Source of the DNA: Saccoglossus kowalevskii | Lineage: Eukaryota; Hemichordata; Enteropneusta; Harrimaniidae | Reading direction: 5' to 3' | NCBI RefSeq assembly: GCF_000003605.2 | Contig: NW_003143304.1 | Location: 7,947-25,693 of the forward strand | DNA: 17,747 bases | Shown: piece after piece, positions 8,570 through 17,269 of the stretch | How positions within the stretch are numbered: the first letter of the stretch is position 1 | How the letters are laid out: every line of letters begins with the position of its first letter | Notes under the pieces: model-generated | Told to the model about the DNA's origin: nothing | What the model saw: only the letters and a program-made list of their open reading frames with translations | Database searches by the model: none | Position numbers and translations under genes: made by a program

Positions 8570-10739
8570 ATAAGGAATCAATCACAATTTACAATAATAT
8601 ATATATATGTTTCCAAATACTTGCCATTAATTTGTGTTTGATATCAATTATTGTATACTGCAATGTACAAATCTGCAACATAGACTTCTATGTTTTCTTG
8701 ATTCTGAAAGCGATACCATAAATTCAATGTTAACATCAACAACATTCACTCCAGTAACCTAGCTAGCAAGGTGTTTAGTATGGCTAGGCAGCACATGTAT
8801 GGTCAAATGAATATACAAGTTTAACAAAATTCGCTGTTATGTTCATATATATATATAACATCTACTGGGAATAAAATTGAAGCGATCGGATGAGTGCCTG
8901 CTGATTAGTAATTAAAACAAAAAATATACTAATTATCCATATCTATAGATGAATAGTGATGTTGCTGAATTGTTTGTTGTAAAACTGCCATACTTGACTG
9001 AGTTTTAATAATAATGTAAAATACATAGGAATATGGTAATTAAGTTATCACAACATTACGGGTTGTTAATTTAGATTTCTGTTTTAAACATTTATTGTTT
9101 CATTTATGTCAGAGATTTGAAATTTTCATAGAATAATTAGATATATTTATAAAATCTATAAAATATAAAAAAAAGTTATTTTGATTAACATAGGCCAACA
9201 AATAAATATTACCTGTTACATACTTAAAAAATCTACAGCCACATTCAGTATTAAACCACAATAACACCTACCATTTTATAGAATGAACGGAAATTATTCA
9301 GCTTTTCAACTCATATTATGAAACCCCAAAACAACAGTTTAGGTAATACACAAAACCTAAAACACAATTTCTAAACTATTAAAAATTAGCCAGTTATGCA
9401 TGACTAGTGAGAAAAAAATAACTTTTGACCTGTGAAAGGGGATAAAATTGTCAAAATTACATAACATAACATAACTTTCAATATATCAATATATACAAAT
9501 ATGAGTAGGAGAAAAATCCGATCATAAGTAACATTCACACAATTATTTCTTGCCTTTCTGCATAAAAAAAGGATAAGACGAACCAATTTTGAATTTTACA
9601 GAAGAGTCACTGATTCATTGAAGTTGCGTCGCGTCGGAGATTACACTCGCCGGATTTAAATTTTGCGCTCAGCATTTCCTGTTTATTAATACATCTCATG
9701 AATAAATTAAATGCCCACCCGCTTTACGGTTGTGCTCATGCCACAGTCCTGGCGCGTTTCAACCCTTGAGATATTTTACTATAATAGGGTGTGTCTACAT
9801 CGCGCAGTAAAATTTGCATATGCATTAGCACGTAACAAAGATTGTGATAAAGGAAAGAGTGGTATAAACAAAGATCAGTGATTACTTGAAATCGATACCA
9901 GGAAGGGGGGGTAAAAGAAAAGTTATATAACATTTTATTATTTAATAATTTATTAAAATACATAAATTTGTCCAACTCCCTGTGTCTATGCATACAATAT
10001 GATCAACAAGCCATGCATGGCACAGTCCCCATTAATTACCAAATTTAAGATGTATAGTTTTGTTTATTGTAATACAGTTGGAACATAAACAGAAGTATGG
10101 ATCCAGAAAATGATGACTGATTACGACGATTTGTGAGTTCGAAGTAGGGCGTATCGCAGTTGCTCCGAGGGGATTGGCACCAAATAGCGCCATCAAATCT
10201 AGATTATTTGCAGGTCATTGTCGAAGCAGCAACTCCCCTCTTACAAATAGATGAAACCATTTCCGCGATTTTTTTGCAGAAAAATTGTCAACGAAACCAA
10301 GAAACATATCCAGACCCTAAAATCTATGTTCATTACAAAACATATTAACCGAAATGATTTTATGTTTCAAACTACACAGTGATTTCTGGAATTGCATACT
10401 AATTAGATCACTCAATATAGTTTTCCAAGCGTACACATCTAATATTTGTTTGTGCTTAGTAAAGATATTTATGAATGAAACTATTTAATTATAGAAATAT
10501 TCTAAATATCATCTAACTCATATAGTTAACTAAACATAATAATAATACTATATTTGATGGTAGTTATTACGATTTCACGAAAGTACTTGATATAGATTGT
10601 ATATTATACTAACCTTCGGTTATTATTACGAAGGATTCCAGATATACACACATTTTAATTTTGTGTTTAGAAAAACACTCCCAAACACTACTAAGCGCTG
10701 TACACTATTTTAACAGACAGTTTTTATATGAGACCATTA
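8570..10739. other. No gene seen; AT-rich spacer with a small CpG-bearing patch
   Basis: The stretch is largely AT-rich, with short AT microsatellites near 8597 and 8845 and an ATAAC-type run near 9460. CpG density rises at 9620-9770 (TTGCGTCGCGTCGGAG and GGCGCGTTTC), which could be a weak promoter or an old gene edge. A G7 run sits at about 9905. ORFs at 9404-9586 and 9736-9993 (minus) and 10160-10348 (plus) show no domain or splice support. No RNA gene was recognised. Confidence 0.4.
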
Positions 10740-10745
10740 TTTATT
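10740..10745 (-). promoter_or_regulatory. Poly(A) signal for the minus-strand FN3 exon
   Basis: TTTATT on the plus strand reads AATAAA on the minus strand, 17 bases past the TAA that ends the FN3 reading frame (10762-10764). This supports the FN3 exon being the terminal exon. Confidence 0.45.
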
Positions 10746-10761
10746 AGATATATGCTAAATA

Positions 10762-11139
10762 TTATATAACATATATTAATAACTGTGTTGCACTGAGATT
10801 ATTAATACATTTCATAGTAGTTATTAAAATCTGATAAAAATTAAAAGTTGTTATGGCATTGGATTCCAGATATTCACTTCTACCTACTGCATTCTCTGCA
10901 CAAACTCTGAAGTAGTATGTAGTTCCCAGATTTAGGCTTTCAACATTGTACGATGTATCATGAGTTGGTATAAGATCACTGACAGTGGTCCATTCTGTCT
11001 TCACACTATCACATTGCTGAATGACATATTTGATAATTTCGCTACCACCATCATCTTTAGGATGGTTCCATTCTAGTTTACAAGATTGTTCACCAATGTC
11101 ATTTTACATTCATGGGACCATTTGGTTTAGATGGTTTGT
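10762..11139 (-). pseudogene. Terminal exon with a fibronectin type III domain, frameshifted
   Basis: On the minus strand the acceptor TGTTTACATACAG is followed by an exon reading (D)KPSKPNGPMNVK, a typical linker into a fibronectin type III fold. The rest of the domain follows: DIGEQSCKLEW (B-strand Trp), NHPKDDGGSEIIKYVI, EWTTVSDLIPTHDTSYNVESL, and the hallmark GTTYYFRVCAENAVGRSEY. The frame breaks between NVK and DIG: one extra base (A on plus at about 11101) separates codons that otherwise match FN3 spacing. After the domain the frame runs NAITTFNFYQ and on to a TAA at 10762, with AATAAA just beyond. The exon starts in the phase left by the LRR exon donor at 12732, so the split codon becomes G|AC (Asp). 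The domain family is clear; whether the base is a true lesion or a sequence error is not. Confidence 0.78.
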
Positions 11140-12731
11140 CTGTATGTAAACACACAATTAATTAGTTAAACAGTTAGTCTTCAAGTTTTGTTTCAAGAAA
11201 CCACACCATTACCAAGCAGTATAATGTTGTATAGCTGTGTCTCCATAGCTCTTCGTGTGTCAGTCGTTAGTTTTTGTGATGGTATTTTAGTCATTTATGA
11301 TACACTTGGTGTCATTAAATTTGTTATCAATCAGATATTAGCATTTTTATCGACACAGAAGAGCTATGATTCCTCTTAAAAATATCTTGAAAACTATATT
11401 TAATGCACGCTAGAATCGGACTTAGTTTAGATCTCAAACTGGTTACTAACATACATCGTACGTGGTTTAGTGTTTGCATACGAAAGTCAAGACTAATTAA
11501 TGAACTAAAGATAAGCTAATTATCATGCAAATTAGGTAATTAATATCCATGGATTATACAAGCATGAACTGAAAGCTTTTAATAGCCTAACCCAATCTCA
11601 CCGGAAACTTGGAAAAACTACTATGAAAAATTGAATAGAATTAATAATGATAAAAATGACGATTTCCACAGTAGTATCATGACTTATATTTCGGCTTAAT
11701 AGTGGTTGCCATGACATCTACTGATAAAGGTTAAATGATGAGGCCAGATGACAGGACTGGTTGAGATTAGTTGATACATTCTCATGAGTTTGCGATTTCA
11801 AGCTTATGCGGTACCTTGGTCGTAGTCCAGAACTAATGATGTATATTGATGTCAACTGTGGAATGTTATTGCAAGACCATTAGTACCCATAAATATAAAC
11901 TGACGTTGACAATATGATAGTGGTTTTCTTAATATAGTGACGATTAATCAATTGTATTATGATGTGTAAAACTTTCGTGTGATTGGCTGTTTGTTTGGAG
12001 GCAACGCCTCAAAGTCTCTTATACTCTATTGTAATTGGCTAATGGCTGACAAGTAATAAAAGTGATTTGAAGCTGTCTCAGGAAGAAAGCACGAGGCAGG
12101 GAGAGAATCGAATGTGGCACGAATTGAGCTTGTGTGTGTGTTTTTGTGAGTCCAACGTGGGGAACAATCGAATCCCGGTTACCTAAGTAAAGGGTTTCGA
12201 AACATCAAAAATACCTATCACAGTAGTTTACCCTGTAAAATTAATGATCTAGAAAAACAAACGAATGATTCAGAGTGCATTAAATAATCCAATAAATGAG
12301 AAAAATCAAAATTGAAATTAAACTGTCTTCTTGCCTAAGGAATTTAATTTAATATGTGAGCGGCGTAAGCGTTGTTCCTAAGTACCTAACATACACACTG
12401 TAATAAGTTGAGTATAGAATGGTGGCACTCGCTTGCCCTACTTTTGGTACTCAATCAGCATTTCGGTCCTCTGATGTATTTCTTTGACAAGGATCAGAAA
12501 ACATTGTTATGCCATATTTACCCTAATATTATGACTTCTCACATAAAATCATCAATTCTCTAATTTTGATGAATATGTTAGGAATTGTTGGTAAAAGTGG
12601 TACCGTAAAGCCGATTTAATATTATAATATTTCTGTTTCTGGACGTTCTGTGCCAAAAAGCTGCTTGTTAACATTTACCTCAAAATTTCATATTTGATAT
12701 TGTTTTCTGTTGTTGTTTATTGTTTACATAC
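11140..12731 (-). other. Putative intron between the LRR and FN3 exons
   Basis: On the minus strand this runs from the donor AAAGCAG|GTATGT to the acceptor TTACATACAG, about 1.6 kb. No exon was recognised inside. It contains the LTR-like segment near 11945-12165 in the opposite (plus) orientation; the rest is AT-rich unique sequence. Confidence 0.55.
11945..12165 (+). mobile_element. Possible LTR fragment with primer-binding-site remnant
   Basis: The order of signals resembles a retrotransposon LTR: GATTGGCTG and AATTGGCTAATGG (CCAAT boxes on the opposite strand), a weak TATA-like TCTTATAC, a poly(A) signal AATAAA at 12055-12060, a GT-rich tract (TGTGTGTGTGTTTTTGTG) and then CCAACGTGGGG at 12152-12162. 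That 11-mer occurs in tRNA-Lys primer-binding sites of Gypsy-type elements (pattern TGGCGCCCAACGTGGGG); here the 5' part is degraded. No gag or pol reading frame follows and I could not define terminal TG/CA ends. This may be a solo or decayed LTR; chance resemblance is possible. Confidence 0.28.
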
Positions 12732-13186
12732 CTGCTTTCTGTGCAAACAATTCATCCCACAGTTTCATAATTTCCGTTGGGTTGTTTACAATCCTCACAT
12801 CTCTTGATAAAACCATGGAAGGTACTAGTACCTTCCATGGTCACAGCAAAACGTTTTCAAGTTTGTGAGTTCTCTCAATGATGATGGCAGTTTTTCCAGT
12901 GGATTGCCTGTCACATCCAGCACTTCCAGCATTTTTAGATCACAGACTGACTTCGGAATATATCTCAGTTTGTTGTTTTGCAACCTCAGTTCTCTTAAAT
13001 CTGTCTATAAAATCCCGATATTTGGAGGTAAATCTTTTATTTCATTTTCCAACAGGATTATCCTTCTAACTTCGTGGCATATTGGTGGACACAACAGGTC
13101 TTTAGGAATTTCCTTAAGATCACTTTGTCCAGCATTGTACACTGTGGTGTCATCAGTCAACTGTGATTTGTTGTCAGTCATAGCAT
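12732..13186 (-). pseudogene. Exon with leucine-rich repeats, disrupted by an in-frame TAG and a palindromic insertion
   Basis: The minus-strand frame starts at ATG 13181-13179 (G at -3) with MTDNKSQLTDDTTVYNAG, then leucine-rich repeats of the 23-residue LPxxI/LGxLxxLxxLxLxxNxL type: LKEIPKDL, LPPNIGIL, TDLRELRLQNNKLRY, IPKSVCDLKMLEVLDVTGNP and LPSSLRELTNLKTF. No signal peptide is seen, and the class resembles intracellular LRRs. Two lesions break it. A TAG (plus 13005-13007) is an extra codon between IL and TDL; without it the unit is exactly 23 residues. A perfect palindrome (12813-12840) shifts the frame before VLSRDVRIVNNPTEI and MKLWDELFAQKA. The exon ends in a strong donor, GCAG|GTATGT, with one base over, matching the FN3 exon phase. 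The product was probably an LRR-FN3 adaptor-like protein; no named orthologue recognised. Confidence 0.8.
12813..12840. repeat. Perfect 28-bp palindrome inside the LRR exon
   Basis: Two 14-bp arms, CCATGGAAGGTACT and AGTACCTTCCATGG, abut with no spacer and pair perfectly. Deleting one arm (14 bp) puts the upstream LRR frame in register with the downstream VLSRDVRIV frame, giving CCEVPSMVLSRD across the join. This indicates a 14-bp inverted duplication of local sequence. Confidence 0.95.
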
Positions 13187-13740
13187 CTAGATACTAACAT
13201 GCCAACAATATAATACCAACATTAATCACTCTATTAATGCATTCACCTAAAATGAAACATAATGATTTTATTTTTATCAAGAAATCAGTGTATGGATGCC
13301 TGTGCGACTCGTATAGGTAGATCGTATAGTGACGTATACCATATAGACGACACGAGGTCTACGGTTTTAGTGCTCACTAAGAATTTCGTTTCATTCACAA
13401 TCAATACTCGTTTAAATAATGTGTCAGTATTGTTACACAACAAAGAAGTTACCAGGTAAATATTAATTAGTGAGTGGCCAGCTGTAAGGATTAAGGTTTG
13501 TGGAGTAATAAAACTCCGACATAAACATGTTGTATAAACAATGTAAATGAAAGAATGAATTCCTGACAGCCCTCAGTCAAACGATACAGAAATATGTTAA
13601 CTATATCTGAAATACTATGAAAATGGTGTTGTTCTGATTTCATTTCAAATTTCCACTAAATTTTAATTTGAAAATAAAAACTATTTATTTTTCTTTAATC
13701 TCTCTTTGCTAAAATTGTCCATGTTTTGCACATGCGCAGT
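13187..13740. other. No gene recognised; region upstream of the minus-strand LRR exon
   Basis: On the minus strand a TTTCATTTTAG near 13250 could be an acceptor for a 5' UTR exon leading to the LRR start codon, and GTATCTAG at 13187-13194 is a second candidate. The rest is AT-rich unique sequence. A plus-strand ORF at 13262-13459 has no supporting feature. Confidence 0.4.
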
Positions 13741-13743
13741 AGA

Positions 13744-14605
13744 GTCCAATCATAATGGTCGCCTTTATCTCATGGAATGTGGTCTGTCCAATAATAATTA
13801 TTGCCTTCATACCATGTGGTGTGGTCTGTCCAATTATAATGGTCCCCTTTATCTCATGGGATGTGGTCTGTCCAATAATAATGGTTGACTTCATGTCTTT
13901 TGGTGTGGTCTGTCCTTTGACAATGATCGCCTTCATGTTATGTGGTGTTGCCTGTCCAATCATAACGTCGTTTTCATGTCATGTGATGTGGCCTGTACAA
14001 TCACAATGGCCTCTATCATGCAATGTGGTGTGGTCTGTCCAACCATTCTAGTTGCCTGCATGTCATTCGGTGTGGTCTGTCCAATTATAATGCCTCCTTC
14101 ATGTCATGTGATGTGATTTATCAAACCATACTGGTTGCCTTCATGTTATGTTGTGTGCTGTGTATACTCATAATTATCACCTTCCCGGAATTTGGTGTAA
14201 GTCCATTAATAATGGTAACCTTCATTTCAGGTGGTGTAGTCTGGCCAATCATAATAATTGCCTTCATGTCACGTGGTGTGGTCTGGCCAATCATAATGAT
14301 CACCTTCATGTCATGTGGTCTGTCCAATGATAATGATTGCCTTAATGTCATGTGGTGTGGTCTTTCCAATGACACTGGTCGCCATTATGTCATGTGGTGT
14401 GGTGTGTATACTCATAATTATCACCTTCCTGGAATTTGGTGTATGTCCATTCATAATGGTAACCTTCATGTCATGTGATGTAGTCTGGCCAATCATAATG
14501 GTCGCCTTCATGTCATGTTTTTGGTGAGTCTATACATACTTATCGCCTTCCCGTCATGTCCAATCACAATGGTTACTTTCATAACTTGTGTTGTGATCTG
14601 TCGTT
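13744..14605. repeat. ~42-bp minisatellite with CCAAT motifs and a nested 244-bp duplication
   Basis: Units follow the pattern GTGGTCTGTCCAATCATAAT then GGTCGCCTTCATGTCATGTG, about 42 bp. Units are diverged and some are shortened. A larger block beginning TGTATACTCATAATTATCAC occurs at 14161 and again at 14405, offset 244 bp, with the same CTTCCCGGAATTTGGTGTA-type insert, so a multi-unit segment was duplicated. Most units contain CCAAT. GGCCAATCA at 14243, 14285 and 14487 fits the NF-Y consensus RRCCAATSR exactly. Short ORFs such as CGLSNHNG repeats are by-products of the 42-bp period. Confidence 0.9.
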
Positions 14606-14861
14606 CAATTTTAGTTTAGAATTGAAATTCAGGACTATATAATTAAATTGCAATTGGTTTTACTGCAAAGAATTAACTTTAAACTTGTATTCAGATCATA
14701 TTCTTTGAACATTATAATATGACTGAAAACAACTGAGAAGGAAGCTGAATAACTTGAGATATTATTTATGATTAATATTCTAATCTCTGATATGCAGAAC
14801 TTTTGTTCTTTATAAACTCGGCTCAAGTTTGGCAGAGTGTCATGTGACAACTTCTGCTCAT

Positions 14862-15060
14862 CATTTGCTCGTGAGATAAAGCGGGAGAGTCGTCATCTGC
14901 GCACGCGCGGGAATTGAGTTCCAAGCGACGATAACAACACACGCTAAAACGCAAAGATTCATGGGTAAACGCTAGTTTGTAAACAATGACACGCCATGAC
15001 TATCTGACGCATGCGTAGGTGACGTCTCCCCTGCTTTAACAGAAAAGCCAACATTTTGCT
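14862..15060. promoter_or_regulatory. CpG-rich promoter-like patch with an NRF1 consensus
   Basis: CpG density is high compared with the flanks. TGCGCACGCGCG at 14898-14909 fits the NRF1 consensus YGCGCAYGCGCR at every position. ACGCATGCGT (15007-15016), a GTGACGTC near 15019 and TGTAAACAATG (Forkhead-like) near 14977 follow. Such motifs mark metazoan housekeeping promoters. No exon could be assigned with confidence on either side. A 97-codon ORF from an ATG with good context at 15129 is the nearest candidate downstream. Confidence 0.4.
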
Positions 15061-15414
15061 GCTAAAATTAGACATATATTTAGTCTTGTGTAACTAAACT
15101 GAATATCTTTTCACAATCCACATGAAAGATGGTTCGGAGTCCTTTCATAACTTTTGCCATCATCCCCTATTCACACTTCCTTCACGCGATTATAGATGGC
15201 TCAATTCTGCATCACTATTACAATGACGAAACAGAAAAGATCACAACAAATACCGGGTACGCATGTTTTATTACAATATTATTTACATACCATTATAATT
15301 TACGATGTACAATTATTAGGGTCTGTGGGAAAACGGTGGAAGTAACGAGAATCATCATTATCATCGTTGAATTGTACGCGAACAATATACGACTTGACCT
15401 GCTACATTCTCCTT
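15061..15414. other. No confident gene; one candidate short ORF
   Basis: An ATG at 15129 (A at -3, G at +4) opens a 97-codon plus-strand frame. Its first about 43 codons end at a possible donor CCGG|GTACGC near 15257. It lies about 100-200 bp after the NRF1 motifs, so it could be a first exon, but the peptide matches no family I know and the frame could be chance. Confidence 0.25.
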
Positions 15415-15458
15415 TGACCTGATCACCGTCCCTCAACACCGGGACGGTGACCTGATCA
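15415..15458. repeat. Ten-bp perfect hairpin flanked by 11-bp direct repeats
   Basis: TCACCGTCCC (15423-15432) pairs with GGGACGGTGA (15441-15450) across an 8-nt loop. The direct repeat TGACCTGATCA occurs at 15415-15425 and 15448-15458, overlapping the stem ends. The arrangement suggests a small insertion with flanking duplication, or a regulatory hairpin. Confidence 0.8.
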
Positions 15459-15488
15459 AGTCTGTTATTAACCACAGGACTGTGTATT

Positions 15489-15835
15489 AACCAATCAGAA
15501 TGCCAGTTCTCAATTACTACCACGCATGTGCGAAGTTTACTTAGCAACGCAGGAGCGATAGATAAACAAAGCCGGGAAGCCCTTCATGGGTATATCCCTC
15601 CTCCTCATCCATTACGAAAAGGATTACGCGAAATCTCCACTTGCGGGCGCGTTTGGAAGCAGTCTGACAGGAATAAACACGCGAGTTAAAGCCCGACTCT
15701 GGCGACGCGGGATTGTTTATCTTCCAAAATGGCGGATTTTACCCATTATGCATTTCGCGCACTTTTTAGAGAATAGGCTTATTCTCCGGGAATTCCCGAA
15801 AGCATTCTGGTAACGCAATGCGGAAGTGAATTATA
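15489..15835. promoter_or_regulatory. Second CpG-rich promoter-like patch (CCAAT, YY1 and kappaB-like sites)
   Basis: AACCAATCA (15489-15497) fits the NF-Y consensus, CGCATGTGCG near 15523 is NRF1-like, TTAGCAACG near 15541 resembles an RFX half site, AAAATGGCGG (15726-15735) is a strong YY1-type site, and GGGAATTCCC (15788-15797) is a palindromic kappaB-like site. CpG content is raised throughout. A 75-codon ORF (15586-15813) overlaps but shows no domain. The patch sits immediately left of the 45-bp array, so any plus-strand transcript would run into it. Confidence 0.35.
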
Positions 15836-15968
15836 TATATCGATTTGTTGGAATTGATTTCGGCAAAAAAAAAGCATGTAATGGGGTAATTGGCTATAAG
15901 GTAAACTGGGTATGGAATGAAGTATTTACCGTCTTTCACTGTTCTCAGGCCATTGTCGAAGCGCAGTT

Positions 15969-17269
15969 TATAACTCTACGTTGCATGTACGGTGTATTTG
16001 TATTTATTAACTAATAACTTGTACGTTGCGTGTACGGTGTATTTGTATTTATTTATTAACTAATAACTTGTACGTTGCGTGTAAGGTGTATTTGTATTTA
16101 TTAACTAATAACTTGTACGTTGCGTGTAAGGTGTATTTGTATTTATTTATTAACTAATAACTTGTACGTTGCGTGTACGGTGTATTTGTATTTATTAACT
16201 AATAACTTGTACGTTGCGTGTACGGTGTATTTGTATTTATTAGCTAATAACTTGTACGTTGCGTGTACGGTGTATTTGTATTTATTAACTAATAACTTGT
16301 ACGTTGCGTGTAAGGTGTATTTGTATTTATTAACTAATAACTTGTACGTTGCGCGTACGGTGTATTTGTATGTATTAACTAATAACTTGTACGTTGCGTG
16401 TAAGGTGTATTTGTATTTATTTATTTATTAACTAATAATTTGTACGTTGCGTGTACGGTGTATTTGTATTTATTAGCTAATAACTTGTACGTTGCGTGTA
16501 CGGGGTATTTGTATTTATTAACTAATAACTTGTACGTTGCGCGTACGGTGTATTTGTATTTATTAACTAATAACTTGTACGGTTTATTTGTATGTATTAA
16601 CTAATAACTCTACGTTGCGTGTAAGGTGTATTTGTATTTATTCACTAATAACTTGTACGTTGCGCGTAAGGTGTATTTGTATTTATTAACTAATAACTTG
16701 TACGTTGCGCGTACGGTGTATTTGTATGTATTAACTAATAACTTGTACGTTGCGCGTACGGTGTATTTGTATGTATTAACTAATAACTTGTACGTTGCGT
16801 GTAAGGTGTATTTGTATTTATTTATTTATTAACTAATAATTTGTACGTTGCGTATACGGTGTATTTGTATTTATTAGCTAATAACTTGTACGTTGCGTGT
16901 ACGGGGTATTTGTATTTATTAACTAATAACTTGTACGTTGCGTGTAAGGTGTATTTGTATGTATTAACTAATAACTCTACGTTGCGTGTAAGGTGTATTT
17001 GTATTTATTAACTAATAACTTGTACGTTGCGCGTAAGGTGTATTTGTATTTATTAACTAATAACTTGTACGTTGCGCGTACGGTGTATTTGTATGTATTA
17101 ACTAATAACTTGTACGTTGCGTGTAAGGTGTATTTGTATTTATTTATTTATTAACTAATAATTTGTACGTTGCGTGTACGGTGTATTTGTATTTATTAGC
17201 TAATAAATTGTACGTTGCGTGTACGGGGTATTTGTATTTATTAACTAATAACTTGTACGTTGCGCGTAC
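15969..17269. repeat. 45-bp minisatellite, about 28 copies, with higher-order structure
   Basis: The unit combines TAACTAATAACTTGTACGTT with GCGTGTACGGTGTATTTGTA and a TTTAT tail. Units are 45 bp, or 49 or 53 bp when one or two extra TTTA are present. Multi-unit blocks recur: the variant AACTAATAATTTG after a long TTTA run is found at 16430, 16831 and 17153, and the TAACTCTACG variant near 15974, 16605 and 16972. One unit (near 16570-16590) lacks about 12 bp between two GTACGG copies, as expected from slippage. The forward frames give pseudo-repeats LYLLTNNLYVACTVY, which I do not regard as protein. Confidence 0.95.

Noticed and set aside
7587-8721. Long ORFs with SIAYL, LLRTY and (minus) AIDRY repeats
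   Set aside because: Simple by-products of the 15-bp array, open on both strands, with no unique coding sequence around them.
10160-10348. Plus-strand 62-codon ORF
   Set aside because: No domain or splice support. A 12-base string CATTGTCGAAGC is shared with 15951-15962, which may mean an old dispersed repeat but is too short to call.
10762-11139. Twitchin/titin exon
   Set aside because: The DKPSKPNGP linker and FN3 domain resemble giant muscle proteins, but the phase-matched LRR exon upstream and the nearby stop plus poly(A) signal favour a small LRR-FN3 gene.
12865-13197. Plus-strand 110-codon ORF over the LRR exon
   Set aside because: It is the antisense shadow of the minus-strand leucine-rich repeats, which have a clear 23-residue period.
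1-17269. CRISPR array
   Set aside because: All arrays are head-to-tail repeats without unique spacers, and the genome is eukaryotic.
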